Positions 1 through 7,392 of a stretch of DNA of 23,430 nucleotides are shown piece after piece. A model generated the notes under the pieces. The model was not told the origin of the DNA. It did not search any database and worked only from the letters and a program-made list of their open reading frames with translations. This stretch comes from CAYHEQ01 sp964355795 (GTDB lineage: Bacteria; Patescibacteriota; JACPGU01): positions 1-23,430 of the forward strand of contig CAYHEQ010000009.1 of assembly GCA_964355795.1 (NCBI GenBank), in the 5' to 3' direction. Positions within the stretch are counted from its first letter, which is position 1; each line of letters opens with the position of its first letter. The translations under genes were made by a program, and so were the position numbers.

Positions 1-38
1 AATTCGGCGGCGGCGGAAAAATCGGAATCGGAAAGCGA

Positions 39-87
39 GGGCGGGCAAAAAGGAAGGGGGTTGGGGGGAAGGAATTTTTGCCCGCCC
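39..87. repeat. Perfect 13-bp inverted repeat, purine-rich loop
   Basis: GGGCGGGCAAAAA at 39-51 is repeated in inverse at 75-87, separated by a 23-base loop made almost only of G and A. It lies upstream of the flippase gene. No T-run follows the stem in either direction, so it is not a typical intrinsic terminator. The rest of 1-195 holds no gene that I can support. Confidence 0.6.
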
Positions 88-195
88 GAGCGATTGGATT
101 TCAGATTTCAACTTCCGGATTTTCGTCAAAAAAAGTTCGGATTTTAACCAACAAACACCGTTTATAAAAAAAGAAAGAGTCTTCCAAGAAACAAA

Positions 196-1629
196 ATGAG
201 AAAAACTCTCACCAGTAGGGTGGCCTACAATACTATTATCCAGATCATTAGCAAGGGAGTGACGACACTCATCGGTGTCGCTACTATTTTTTTACTAACC
301 CGCTACCTCTCGGTAACAGGTTATGGCGAATACACTACCGTCTTTGCTTTTTTGGGATTTTTTGCTATCGTGGCTGATTTTGGTCTCTTTTCTATCATCG
401 TCCGAGATATCGCCAAAACTCCCGAAAAAAAAGAGCGTATTTTTAACAATATTTTTACCTTGAGAATACTCCTGGCCATAACGCTACTTATTGTTCCCCC
501 TCTCATCGCCATCTTTATCCCCCAATATAGTATGAATGTGAAATTGGGCGTAGCTATTGCCGGTTTTTCTTCCTTTTTCATCCTTTTGAACCAATTGCTG
601 GTGGCTCTCTTTCAAGTCAATCTACGCATGGACAAATTTGTCATCTCCGATATCGTGGGACGCGCGCTGATACTCCTGCTAGTGATCCTTTTTATCCATG
701 CCGACTACGGCTTCCTTTCCATAATAATAGCCAATGTCTTTGGTAATGTTTTGTCTTTTGCTATTTCCTTTGCTCTGGCTAGTAAATTTTTGAAGGTTCG
801 CTTGCGATTTGATTTCTCCTATTGGAAACAGGTCTTCCTCGAAGCTGTCCCTCTGGGACTAGTCGTGATTATGGGACTCATTTATTTTAAGATAGACCAA
901 GTGATATTGTCACTCCTCAAAGACAGTTGGTCGGTGGGTATTTATGGCGCTCCGTATAAGATAATAGAAATCTTGATTACTATCCCCGCCATCTTTGTCG
1001 GTTCTACTTTTCCGATAATATCAAGTTACATCGCGAAAAAAGACAACCGACTGGCAAATTCTTTCCAGAAAACTTTTGATTTTCTCGCCTTGATGGCCCT
1101 ACCAATCGTGGTTGGAGTATTCGTCACGGCCAAGCAAATTATCAGCATCGTGGCTGGTCCAGAATTCACTCTGTCAGTTCCGCTACTGCAGATATTGATC
1201 TTCGCCGTCGGTATCATTTTCTTTGGCAATCTGGCGGGCAACGCTATCATCGCCGGCAATATGCAGAAGAGATTGTTGAAAATATATATGACCAGCCTCG
1301 CTCTTAATATCATCGCCAATCTGATATTCATTCCCCTCTATTCTTATTACGCCGCCGCGGTGATAACGGTGGCAACCGAAGTCTGGGCGGTCTCTGCCGC
1401 TTATTTCATCCTCTGGCGAGGATTCGCCTGGTACCCCAAGCTTGGCTATTTACTGAAAGCCACGGTGGCGTCAATCATCATGGGCGTCGCGGTGAAATTC
1501 CTAGGACTTAACAATTTTGCCTTGCAAATCATCGTGGGCATTATCTCTTACCCCGTAGCTCTCTGGGCCGTTGGCGGACTAAACAAAAATATGATTCGCA
1601 TGGTACTAGGAAAAACGGAGGCGCAATGA
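196..1629 (+). CDS. Polysaccharide (O-antigen type) flippase, Wzx/MATE-like
   Basis: A 477-residue integral membrane protein with about 12-14 hydrophobic segments along its whole length. The N-terminus (residues about 7-50: SRVAYN, then a helix, then LTRYLSVTGYGEY) has the form of the polysaccharide biosynthesis/flippase family (PF01943), and the length is normal for it. Members move undecaprenyl-linked oligosaccharides across the cytoplasmic membrane. The last codons overlap the next gene, a family 2 glycosyltransferase, as ATGA, so the two are translationally coupled and fit a surface-polysaccharide operon that probably began upstream of the window. The start at 196 lacks a strong ribosome binding site. 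Family assignment is secure; the substrate cannot be told. Confidence 0.9.
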   Translation: MRKTLTSRVAYNTIIQIISKGVTTLIGVATIFLLTRYLSVTGYGEYTTVFAFLGFFAIVADFGLFSIIVRDIAKTPEKKERIFNNIFTLRILLAITLLIVPPLIAIFIPQYSMNVKLGVAIAGFSSFFILLNQLLVALFQVNLRMDKFVISDIVGRALILLLVILFIHADYGFLSIIIANVFGNVLSFAISFALASKFLKVRLRFDFSYWKQVFLEAVPLGLVVIMGLIYFKIDQVILSLLKDSWSVGIYGAPYKIIEILITIPAIFVGSTFPIISSYIAKKDNRLANSFQKTFDFLALMALPIVVGVFVTAKQIISIVAGPEFTLSVPLLQILIFAVGIIFFGNLAGNAIIAGNMQKRLLKIYMTSLALNIIANLIFIPLYSYYAAAVITVATEVWAVSAAYFILWRGFAWYPKLGYLLKATVASIIMGVAVKFLGLNNFALQIIVGIISYPVALWAVGGLNKNMIRMVLGKTEAQ

Positions 1630-2582
1630 ACATCTCTATAGTAATAGTCAATTATAATACACGGGATCTTCTGCTCTCCTGCTTGAAAAGTATAAGCAAG
1701 TTTTTCCCATCAAAAACCGAGATTGTCGTGATTGATAATGCGTCTAGCGATGATTCTGTCCAGGCATTAAAAAAACCATACCCCCAGGTCAAAATCATTA
1801 AAAATGTGTCCAATCTTGGTTTCGCCAAGGCGTGCAACCAAGGAATAAAAGTCGCCCAAGGAGCGCTCATCTTCCTCGTCAATTCCGATATTGAGTTCGT
1901 GGATAGAAGTTTTGAGAAAGCGGTAGAATATCTAGAAGAAAATCCTGATTGCGGTCTTGTAGGGCCAAAGCTTCTCAATACCGATGGCTCGCTCCAACCC
2001 AGCGCTTTTGCTCAATTCCCCAATTTTGCCACGACTCTGGCGGAAAACGGTCTTACTGGTCAGATTATGAACAAACTGCTTCCCGATATGAAAAGACCAG
2101 GAAAATATTTGTACTCTAACTCTAGCCATGAGAAGACTCTCCGCCCCGCTCATGTCGGCGGAGCTTTGATGATTTTCAAAAAGAAAGTGTGGGAGAGGGT
2201 GGACGGATTAGATGAAAGATTTTTCATGTTCCGAGAAGAAACTGATTTTTGTAAAAAAATCAGCGATAGGGGATTAGAGATTATCTATTTACCAACGTTT
2301 TCTGTCTTTCATCATCAGATTACAAGCATCAAAATCCAGGGGCTACACAAGAAACTTCGTCTCTATTTCCGCAGTGTCTATCTCTACCACGCGAAATATT
2401 ATGGCAGGATTTCGCAAATCATTTTGTATTTGCTAAACACGTTGAAATTTGCTATCAATCTTTTATTCTACGTTATTTTTGTCACCATCCTCAAAGTCTT
2501 GATGTTGAAAAAAATAGCGGGTAAACTCAATTGGTATCTCCTATACAATTACCTCTCCTTGAGAGTCCATTTATTAATCTGA
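1626..2582 (+). CDS. Family 2 glycosyltransferase (rhamnosyltransferase-like)
   Basis: A 318-residue GT-A fold enzyme. Visible motifs are the N-terminal VIVNYNT (6-12), the nucleotide-binding VVIDNASSDDS (34-44), NLGFAKACN (63-71), the metal-binding DXD equivalent NSD (86-88), and an acidic FREETDF motif near residue 200 where the catalytic base is expected. A hydrophobic C-terminal stretch (about 270-295) suggests membrane attachment. The pattern matches the WbbL/rhamnosyltransferase subgroup, which transfers sugars to lipid-linked surface glycans. Its start overlaps the stop of the flippase gene (ATGA), so they form one operon. The donor and acceptor sugars cannot be deduced. Confidence 0.9.
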   Translation: MNISIVIVNYNTRDLLLSCLKSISKFFPSKTEIVVIDNASSDDSVQALKKPYPQVKIIKNVSNLGFAKACNQGIKVAQGALIFLVNSDIEFVDRSFEKAVEYLEENPDCGLVGPKLLNTDGSLQPSAFAQFPNFATTLAENGLTGQIMNKLLPDMKRPGKYLYSNSSHEKTLRPAHVGGALMIFKKKVWERVDGLDERFFMFREETDFCKKISDRGLEIIYLPTFSVFHHQITSIKIQGLHKKLRLYFRSVYLYHAKYYGRISQIILYLLNTLKFAINLLFYVIFVTILKVLMLKKIAGKLNWYLLYNYLSLRVHLLI

Positions 2583-2594
2583 TATTTTTGTACT

Positions 2595-2638
2595 GACAAT
2601 AAATATCCACAGGCTTCGGTTGCGATGATTGTCTTTTT
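2595..2638 (+). terminator. Possible weak intrinsic terminator after the glycosyltransferase
   Basis: GACAAT (2595-2600) pairs with ATTGTC (2628-2633) and is followed by five T. A further ATC/GAT pairing lies inside the stem. The hairpin is AT-rich with a long loop, so this is a weak call. It overlaps the predicted promoter of the next gene. Confidence 0.3.
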
Positions 2639-2648
2639 GTTGTATAAC
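2620..2648 (+). promoter_or_regulatory. Predicted sigma70-like promoter of the small membrane protein genes
   Basis: TTGCGA (2620-2625) and TATAAC (2643-2648) are separated by 17 bp, about 30 bases upstream of the start codon at 2677. A second -10-like TATAAA at 2654-2659 lies further downstream. Seen in sequence only; no transcript data. Confidence 0.4.
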
Positions 2649-2676
2649 TTGTGTATAAATAAAAACAGGAGGTATT

Positions 2677-2952
2677 ATGCAAAAACTTAGCGTTTCTCGT
2701 TTTGCCTTAGCGGGTGGCCTACTCGTCGGCCTGATGACCATACTCGTTACCGCGGGCGTAATACTCAAAGTCCCCGGAACAGAGGTAGTGGGCAGCTTTA
2801 TTGCCAAATACGGTAGCTCCTACGGCTACACTGTTTCTTGGCTGGGAGCCTTAATCGGAGGTTTTTGGGGTTTTGTCAAAGGCTTCATTATCGCGGGGGC
2901 CTTTGCTTTGATTTACGATGGACTGCTATCTGTCGGCAAGAAAAAACAGTAG
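2677..2952 (+). CDS. Small two-TM membrane protein, holin-like/DUF5676-type
   Basis: A 91-residue glycine-rich protein with two hydrophobic segments (about 8-30 and 55-85) and a basic C-terminus (GKKKQ). The second segment, with LGALIGGFWGFVKGF followed by a helix and IYDGLL, resembles the small CPR proteins often annotated as 'bacteriophage holin' or DUF5676. Those names do not establish holin activity. A strong Shine-Dalgarno (AGGAGGT) lies just before the ATG, one of the best in this window, so the protein is probably well expressed. It is followed 40 bases later by another small two-TM protein. Function unknown. Confidence 0.75.
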   Translation: MQKLSVSRFALAGGLLVGLMTILVTAGVILKVPGTEVVGSFIAKYGSSYGYTVSWLGALIGGFWGFVKGFIIAGAFALIYDGLLSVGKKKQ

Positions 2953-2992
2953 GTCGATATCATATTAGTAATTTGTGAAGTTTGAGGTAAAA

Positions 2993-3259
2993 ATGAATAA
3001 AAACAATATTGGTTTGGCAGTGGGCTCTTTTGCCGCTTTAGCGCATGTGGCATGGCTGGTTTTGGTTGGTCTCGGAGTAGCTGGCCAAACTATTGGCTGG
3101 GTGCTAGGTATGCACTTGGTCAAGTCCGCCCCTGTCGTTTTGGCTTTTGATTGGAGTAAAGCTATCGGTCTAGTCATTTTGGCTTTTGTTGTCGGCTATG
3201 TGGCCGGCTACATCTTCACTGCTATCTTGGCCACCGTTTCCAAAAAAGGCAAGAAATAA
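2993..3259 (+). CDS. Small two-TM membrane protein
   Basis: An 88-residue protein with hydrophobic helices at about 7-32 and 58-82 and a lysine-rich tail (SKKGKK). The ATG at 2993 is preferred over the in-frame GTG at 2975 because TGAGGT (2983-2988) is placed correctly for 2993. The layout (short N-terminus, helix, LGMHLVK loop, then FDWSKAIGLVILAFVVGY) resembles conserved CPR two-TM proteins of unknown role that often occur next to the preceding holin-like type. It shares a likely transcript with the gene at 2677 and is followed by a hairpin terminator at 3304-3342. Confidence 0.7.
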   Translation: MNKNNIGLAVGSFAALAHVAWLVLVGLGVAGQTIGWVLGMHLVKSAPVVLAFDWSKAIGLVILAFVVGYVAGYIFTAILATVSKKGKK

Positions 3260-3303
3260 GCTCTGTCAACAAGCAGTAAACTTTATTTAAAAAATCCAAA
3301 AGA

Positions 3304-3342
3304 ACAAAAACAAAGCAAAGATTTTCTTTGGTTTGTTTTTGT
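3304..3342 (+). terminator. Long AT-rich hairpin terminator
   Basis: An 18-bp stem with one mismatch (3304-3321 against 3325-3342) and a three-base TTT loop. The left arm is A-rich, so the right arm is T-rich (GTTTGTTTTTG). It sits 45 bases after the stop of the small membrane protein gene and fits a factor-independent terminator. Confidence 0.6.
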
Positions 3343-3354
3343 GTCCGATGATAG

Positions 3355-3456
3355 ATTCAAGATTCATGATTTAAGACTTAAGAATAGATTCATAATTTAG
3401 AACTCGAGAATGGAAGCCTTTCATGAATCTTGAATCCTAAATCTTGAATCCTAAAT
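3355..3456. repeat. Intergenic inverted repeat built from reiterated GATTCA/TTGAATC words
   Basis: GATTCAAGATTCATGA (3354-3369) is matched exactly in inverse by 3421-3436. The right arm runs into two tandem 14-base copies of CTTGAATCCTAAAT (3429-3442 and 3443-3456). The element ends just before the DUF456 start codon at 3464 and leaves that gene without a Shine-Dalgarno. Confidence 0.7.
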
Positions 3457-3463
3457 CCTCTCC

Positions 3464-3946
3464 ATGTCCCATTTTTTACTGGTCGCTATCTTTACCGTAC
3501 TTTTGCTCCCTGGTATCGCGGGGGCTTTCTTACCTATCCCCGGACTCTTGTATATGCTTTTGGTGGCTTTGATTTTCGGTTTCATTGACGGATTTCAAAA
3601 TATCTTACTCTGGGAACTAGGTGTGCTAGCGGGGATAGCTGTTCTTTCGACGATTAACGATTATTTGTCGGGCATTCTGGGCGCCAAATATGGTGGCGCG
3701 GGCAAAAAATCTGTGCTCTATGGATTTTTTGGCATGCTGGTTGGCACTTTCCTTTTACCTCCATTCGGAGGACTATTGGGCATATTTTTGGGTATTTTAC
3801 TAGCTGAAATCTTACGGCATGGCAACAAAGAAAAGGCTGTCCGAGCCGCCACTGGCAGTCTCATCGGTTCAGCTATCGGCATGGCCATAACGCTCGTTCT
3901 TTCTATCGTCTTCATATTTCTTTTTGTCATCTTCGCTGTACTCTAA
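3464..3946 (+). CDS. DUF456 family membrane protein
   Basis: A 160-residue protein with about four to five TM segments. It shows the DUF456 (PF04306) pattern: a first helix ending in LPGIAGAFLPIPG, an acidic loop, DYLSGILGAKYGGAGKKS in the middle (residues about 67-84), and glycine-rich helices with PPFGGLLGIFLG and a following LLAEI. DUF456 proteins are small inner-membrane proteins without an established biochemical role. There is no Shine-Dalgarno before the ATG at 3464, which follows a direct/inverted repeat block, and no other in-frame start fits the family better. Family call good, function unknown. Confidence 0.85.
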   Translation: MSHFLLVAIFTVLLLPGIAGAFLPIPGLLYMLLVALIFGFIDGFQNILLWELGVLAGIAVLSTINDYLSGILGAKYGGAGKKSVLYGFFGMLVGTFLLPPFGGLLGIFLGILLAEILRHGNKEKAVRAATGSLIGSAIGMAITLVLSIVFIFLFVIFAVL

Positions 3947-4005
3947 TTACGCGAATCAGAAACGAATTTCACAAATTTATTTTCGATAATTTTTTCTGCG
4001 TAATT
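3945..4005. repeat. Inverted repeat overlapping the DUF456 stop codon
   Basis: AATTACGC (3945-3952) pairs with GCGTAATT (3998-4005), and AGAAA (3958-3962) with TTTCT (3993-3997). It may act as the terminator of the DUF456 gene. GCGAATC, ACGAATT and GCGTTAAT words recur through it. The remainder of the gap up to 4076 shows nothing recognisable. Confidence 0.5.
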
Positions 4006-4076
4006 CTGCGTTAATGAACCTCAGATCGGGAGCAAGGTTGTAGCTGAGAGAACAATCATCCAGTCAAGAGATGGTT

Positions 4077-4289
4077 ATAAAATACTATGAGTGTTGCTTA
4101 ACTTTGACCTTATTGTATATATATCACACCAGACATTCACCGCCAAGATGTCCGACATCAAAGGATGCCCAGATGTCGGACATCAGAATACGCATCGACT
4201 GATAGAAATAACCTGTTATTGTACGGTAAGCAAGGTGATTTATTTCATTTTATAAAGCAAAGTTAAGCAATGCTCATAAAATACTATGA
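4077..4289. mobile_element. MITE-like non-autonomous element with long target-site duplication
   Basis: About 187 bp bounded by imperfect terminal inverted repeats. The left end is GAGTGTTGCTTAACTTTG (4089-4106); the right end (4258-4275) is its complement with 16 of 18 positions matching, and weaker similarity continues inward for about 20 more bases. The sequence ATAAAATACTATGA occurs directly on both sides (4077-4090 and 4276-4289), giving a target duplication of 12-14 bp. Inside is a perfect 13-bp inverted repeat, GATGTCCGACATC (4147-4159) against 4172-4184, each arm itself nearly palindromic. No ORF large enough for a transposase is present, so mobility would need an enzyme in trans. Duplications of 10-14 bp occur with IS4/IS231-type elements, but I cannot assign a family. 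Confidence 0.75.
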
Positions 4290-5740
4290 AAAAATACGAC
4301 ATCTACATCCTGATAGCCTTTTTTGCTATTGCTTATTCCGTCTACGCCATCATTCAGCATAATAATTTCGGCTCGCACGCCTATGATCTCGGTATTTTCG
4401 ACCAGGCCGTCTGGCATTATTCCAAATTACAGTGGAGCGCCAATTCCGTCAGGGACATTGGCAATATCTTGGGCGACCATTTCCATCCCATTTTAATTCT
4501 CCTCGCGCCACTGTATTGGCTCTGGAGTAGCCCCAATATGCTTTTTCTCGCGCAAGGCTTTCTGATAGCTTTCGGCGCTTTGCCGATATTTTGGATCGCT
4601 CGTGACAAATTGAAAAGCCACTTGATAGCAATAACTATTTCGCTCGGTTATCTAATTTTCTGGGGTATCCAGTCAGCCGTGGCTTTTGACTTCCACGAAA
4701 TCGCCTTTTTCCTTTTCGCCTTTCCCTTCGCCTTTTATTTTCTGACGAAAAAACGCTGGTTTTGGTATTTCTTTTTCGTGGCCATCATACTGCTCACGAA
4801 AGAAAATCTGGCGTTAGTTGTCGTCGCGCTAGGGATATATGCCTTGTTGCAAAAAGAATGGTGGGTGGGAATAGCCACGATTATTCTAGGCGGTGGCTGG
4901 TTTGTAATGATAACAAAATTCGTTATTCCCAAGATAGCCGGCGCGCCCTATCAGTATTGGTCGCTCACCCCTCTGGGAGCTGATTTGCCAGAAGCGTTGA
5001 AAACTCTTATCGTCAAGCCGATTTATTCGCTGAAAGTATTTTTCTTGCCGGCCGTAAAGACCAACACGATGCTCAAGCTCTTGGCGCCGTTTTTGGGACT
5101 GTCAATTCTCACACCCGTCGCCATCATCTTATTGCCGACTTTGGCGGAAAGATTTTTTTCCGCCAATTCTTTGTATTGGACGACCGGCTTTCACTATTCC
5201 GCCACCATCGCGCCGATCCTGGCTATTGCTACCATCTATGGTATAGCCAACCTCTTTACAGTACTAAAAAGATTTCACGAAAAACTTAATTATGAAAAAT
5301 TCATTTTGCTGACGGCTTATAGCTTACTGCTTGTCAACCTTTTGTTGTTATTTACGCCAAACATTCCGAGGCCCTTGCTGAAATTGGCCGACAAAGATTT
5401 CCTGACGGAAAGCGTGGAGACCACACGAGGCAAACTAATTATTGCGCAGATTCCCAAAGATGCCTCCGTCACCGCGCAGGAAAATATCGTTCCGCATTTG
5501 ACCCACCGCGACAAAATCTACCAATTTGAGGGAGGAACCCATGATACCGAATACTTAATTTTCAACCCCACTCTCTCCACTTGGCCATTGTCCAAGGAAG
5601 AATACCAGAAAAGTGTCCAAGAAATTTGGCGAAAAGGCCAATATGGAGTAAAATCATCAGAGGGCAACTGGCTGATCTTGCAAAAAGGATTGCGTTCTAG
5701 CCAAAAGCTATCCCCCGAAATCGTAAACTTCTTGAAGTAA
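4286..5740 (+). CDS. DUF2079 family multi-pass membrane protein (GT-C-like)
   Basis: A 484-residue protein with about ten TM helices in its first 370 residues, then a soluble C-terminal part. The signature is DUF2079 (PF09852): YDLGIFDQAVWH (33-44), GDHFHPILILLAPLYWLW (about 63-80) and ALPIFWIARD. Acidic residues in the first outer loop are typical of GT-C glycosyltransferases that use polyprenyl-phosphate sugars, so a role in glycan transfer is plausible but unproven. The start codon lies inside the right copy of a 12-14-bp duplication made by the adjacent element. The first copy carries the same ATG, so the duplication appears to have preserved the start while moving the old promoter region about 200 bp away. 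There is no Shine-Dalgarno. Confidence 0.85.
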   Translation: MKKYDIYILIAFFAIAYSVYAIIQHNNFGSHAYDLGIFDQAVWHYSKLQWSANSVRDIGNILGDHFHPILILLAPLYWLWSSPNMLFLAQGFLIAFGALPIFWIARDKLKSHLIAITISLGYLIFWGIQSAVAFDFHEIAFFLFAFPFAFYFLTKKRWFWYFFFVAIILLTKENLALVVVALGIYALLQKEWWVGIATIILGGGWFVMITKFVIPKIAGAPYQYWSLTPLGADLPEALKTLIVKPIYSLKVFFLPAVKTNTMLKLLAPFLGLSILTPVAIILLPTLAERFFSANSLYWTTGFHYSATIAPILAIATIYGIANLFTVLKRFHEKLNYEKFILLTAYSLLLVNLLLLFTPNIPRPLLKLADKDFLTESVETTRGKLIIAQIPKDASVTAQENIVPHLTHRDKIYQFEGGTHDTEYLIFNPTLSTWPLSKEEYQKSVQEIWRKGQYGVKSSEGNWLILQKGLRSSQKLSPEIVNFLK

Positions 5741-5751
5741 AACTGCAAATT

Positions 5752-6060
5752 ATGGGCGAAGTATTTGACTTATTTAGCAAGAGAAAAATAACTCCAGGAA
5801 CCGAGGCTGGATCATCTTCTGGTGGGCTAGATCTGAACAGTGCCAACGCGGCCCTACTCATCGAAACCATTGCGTCCTTTATGGAAACCTTGAAGAGCCC
5901 GCACGGAGATACTTATCAAAGATATCTAAAGTTGGTCGAAAAATACTCAAATGAAGATTTAATAGGACAATTGAATGCTAAAGACCAAAATCGATGGAAG
6001 ACCCACCCTCTATTCTTTGTTGCAGTAATAGACGAGGCAATAAAAAGAAAGATATTGTAG
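5752..6060 (+). CDS. Hypothetical protein, 102 residues
   Basis: Not recognised. It starts 11 bases after the DUF2079 gene on the same strand, so it is probably co-transcribed. The N-terminal 30 residues are low-complexity (Ser, Gly, Thr). The rest (about 31-102) is predicted helical and soluble: an amphipathic stretch around ALLIETIASFMETLK, then DTYQRYLKLVEKYSNEDLIGQL and a basic end. There are no TM segments, Cys clusters or enzyme motifs. There is no Shine-Dalgarno. The tRNA-Ser gene begins 10 bases after the stop. Confidence 0.55.
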   Translation: MGEVFDLFSKRKITPGTEAGSSSGGLDLNSANAALLIETIASFMETLKSPHGDTYQRYLKLVEKYSNEDLIGQLNAKDQNRWKTHPLFFVAVIDEAIKRKIL

Positions 6061-6070
6061 ACAACACCGC

Positions 6071-6157
6071 GGAAGGTTGGCAGAGTGGTCTAACGCGCCG
6101 CACTCGAAATGCGGTTGGGGCGCAAGCTCCTCACAGGTTCGAATCCTGTACCTTCCG
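6071..6157 (+). tRNA. tRNA-Ser (anticodon CGA)
   Basis: An 87-nt cloverleaf with a 7-bp acceptor stem (GGAAGGT with ACCTTCC), the D-arm, an anticodon stem CCGCA/TGCGG around loop CTCGAAA with anticodon CGA, a long class II variable arm as required for Ser, and the T-arm ACAGG-TTCGAAT-CCTGT. The discriminator is G. No CCA is encoded, so it must be added after transcription. It reads UCG codons. Confidence 0.95.
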
Positions 6158-6209
6158 TTTTGGCAATGGGTCCACCCCCAACAACCCGATTGTAATCTAC
6201 ATTTAAGTT

Positions 6210-6806
6210 ATGGACACAAAAACTATAAGAACTTACGACCGAATGGCAAAAGAATATGATGATGAGACCTTTGATTTTTGGGATAAATTCCCCCGAACAT
6301 TTATTGATAAATTTGCCGAATTAGCAAAAAATAAAGTCCTTGATATTGGCAGTGGCCCAGGAAGAGATGGCTTGCTACTAAAAGAGAGGGGCATTGATGT
6401 CGTTTGCCTTGACGCATCAGAACAAATGGTCAGCCTTTGTGAAAAAAAAGGTCTAAAAACTGTTCATGGAGATTTTAACAAACTACCTTTTGAGAATAAT
6501 TCGTTTGATGGTGTTTGGGCATACACCTCTTTGCTACATATCCCTAAATCAAATACATCAAAACCCTTTGAGGAAATCAGAAGAATTTTGAAAAAAGGAG
6601 GCTTTCTTGGACTTGGTTTAATAGAAGGAGATACAGAAGGATACCGACAAACTTCAGGGGTGAACAGACCAAGATGGTTTAGTTTTTATACTAAAAAAGA
6701 GACGGAGAATTTATTGGAAAAATATGGATTTGAGATTATCTACTTTGAACAATTCAAGCCAAGAACAAAAAATTATTTGAATTTTATAGCTAGAATAACC
6801 CCATGA
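6210..6806 (+). CDS. Class I SAM-dependent methyltransferase
   Basis: A 198-residue Rossmann-fold methyltransferase of the Methyltransf_11/25 type. Motif I VLDIGSGPGRDG is at 43-54, the acidic strand-2 residue is D68 in VVCLDAS, the HGDFNKLPF segment is around residues 86-94, and FDGVWAYTSLLHIPK is followed by the EIRRILKKGG post-motif. The substrate cannot be predicted. The stop overlaps the start of the HIT gene (ATGA). Its base composition is visibly more AT-rich than purN or the malic enzyme downstream, which may hint at separate acquisition. There is no Shine-Dalgarno. Confidence 0.85.
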   Translation: MDTKTIRTYDRMAKEYDDETFDFWDKFPRTFIDKFAELAKNKVLDIGSGPGRDGLLLKERGIDVVCLDASEQMVSLCEKKGLKTVHGDFNKLPFENNSFDGVWAYTSLLHIPKSNTSKPFEEIRRILKKGGFLGLGLIEGDTEGYRQTSGVNRPRWFSFYTKKETENLLEKYGFEIIYFEQFKPRTKNYLNFIARITP

Positions 6807-7204
6807 CAGACACCTGCATTTTTTGCAAAATAATAGCCGGCGAGATTTCTTGCTACAAAATCTATGAGGACGAAAATTGTCTAGCGTTCTTGGATATTCA
6901 TCCAATCCGAGAAGGGCATACTCTGGTCGTGCCCAAAGAGCATATCCCCGATTTTTATAATATTGGAGACGAAAATTTTTCCAAACTAATGTTAGTGGTC
7001 AAGAAATTGTCCAAGCATATCGATGAGGAGCTAAAGCCGCTAAAAACTGGCATCATGACGATGGGATTTGATGTCCCGCATGCTCATATCCATATTGTCC
7101 CGATGCAAGAGACGAGCGATATCACTTCAAAAGTCCTGCTGGAAAAAACGACTTTGATCCCTAGCGCAGAAGAGCTCGAATCAACCACCAACAAGCTTCA
7201 GTAA
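6803..7204 (+). CDS. HIT family (histidine triad) nucleotide-binding protein
   Basis: A 133-residue protein of the HIT/HINT family. CIFCKIIAGEI (5-15) contains the CxxC half of the zinc site, followed by LAFLDIHPIREGHTLVVPKEH (27-47), and the catalytic triad H93-A-H95-I-H97 in PHAHIHIVP. Members hydrolyse nucleoside phosphoramidates or related adenylated compounds through the middle histidine. Length and motif order are normal. It is translationally coupled to the upstream methyltransferase by a 4-base overlap. Confidence 0.93.
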   Translation: MTDTCIFCKIIAGEISCYKIYEDENCLAFLDIHPIREGHTLVVPKEHIPDFYNIGDENFSKLMLVVKKLSKHIDEELKPLKTGIMTMGFDVPHAHIHIVPMQETSDITSKVLLEKTTLIPSAEELESTTNKLQ

Positions 7205-7234
7205 CTAGAGGTTGTTTAAACTATAGTCCCGCAT

Positions 7235-7273
7235 GGCACGACACTAATGCGCGACCGCGCAATAGTGTAAGCC
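7235..7273. other. Strong GC-capped hairpin downstream of the HIT gene
   Basis: ACACTA (7241-7246) pairs with TAGTGT (7263-7268), enclosing GCGC (7249-7252) paired with GCGC (7257-7260) around a GACC tetraloop. GGC/GCC (7235-7237 and 7271-7273) extend the base. No T-run follows, so it may stabilise the 3' end or be a Rho-type/processing hairpin rather than an intrinsic terminator. Confidence 0.5.
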
Positions 7274-7286
7274 CAAATCATTAGTA

Positions 7287-7314
7287 TTGAAAAGGGGCTA
7301 GATTGGGGTATAAT
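7287..7314 (+). promoter_or_regulatory. Predicted sigma70 promoter of purN
   Basis: TTGAAA (7287-7292), a 16-bp spacer, and a consensus TATAAT (7309-7314). Transcription would start near 7321, giving a leader of about 72 nt. In the leader TAGCCC (7345-7350) can pair with GGGCTA (7367-7372), overlapping a CCCTTTAAGGG palindrome, just before the AAGGAG ribosome binding site. The leader matches no riboswitch that I recognise. Confidence 0.65.
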
Positions 7315-7392
7315 AATTGAAGAAAAAGATCTTTAGCTCTTTGATAGCCCAAAAAAGACCCTTTAAGGGCTACCCCCCGCAAGGAGAAAATT

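Noticed and set aside
2677..3259. Prophage holin/lysis module
   Set aside because: The small two-TM proteins resemble families called holins in databases, but no endolysin or phage genes are nearby and similar pairs are normal in CPR chromosomes.
3429..3456. CRISPR-like repeats
   Set aside because: Only two directly adjacent 14-base units without spacers. No array or cas gene is present anywhere in the window.
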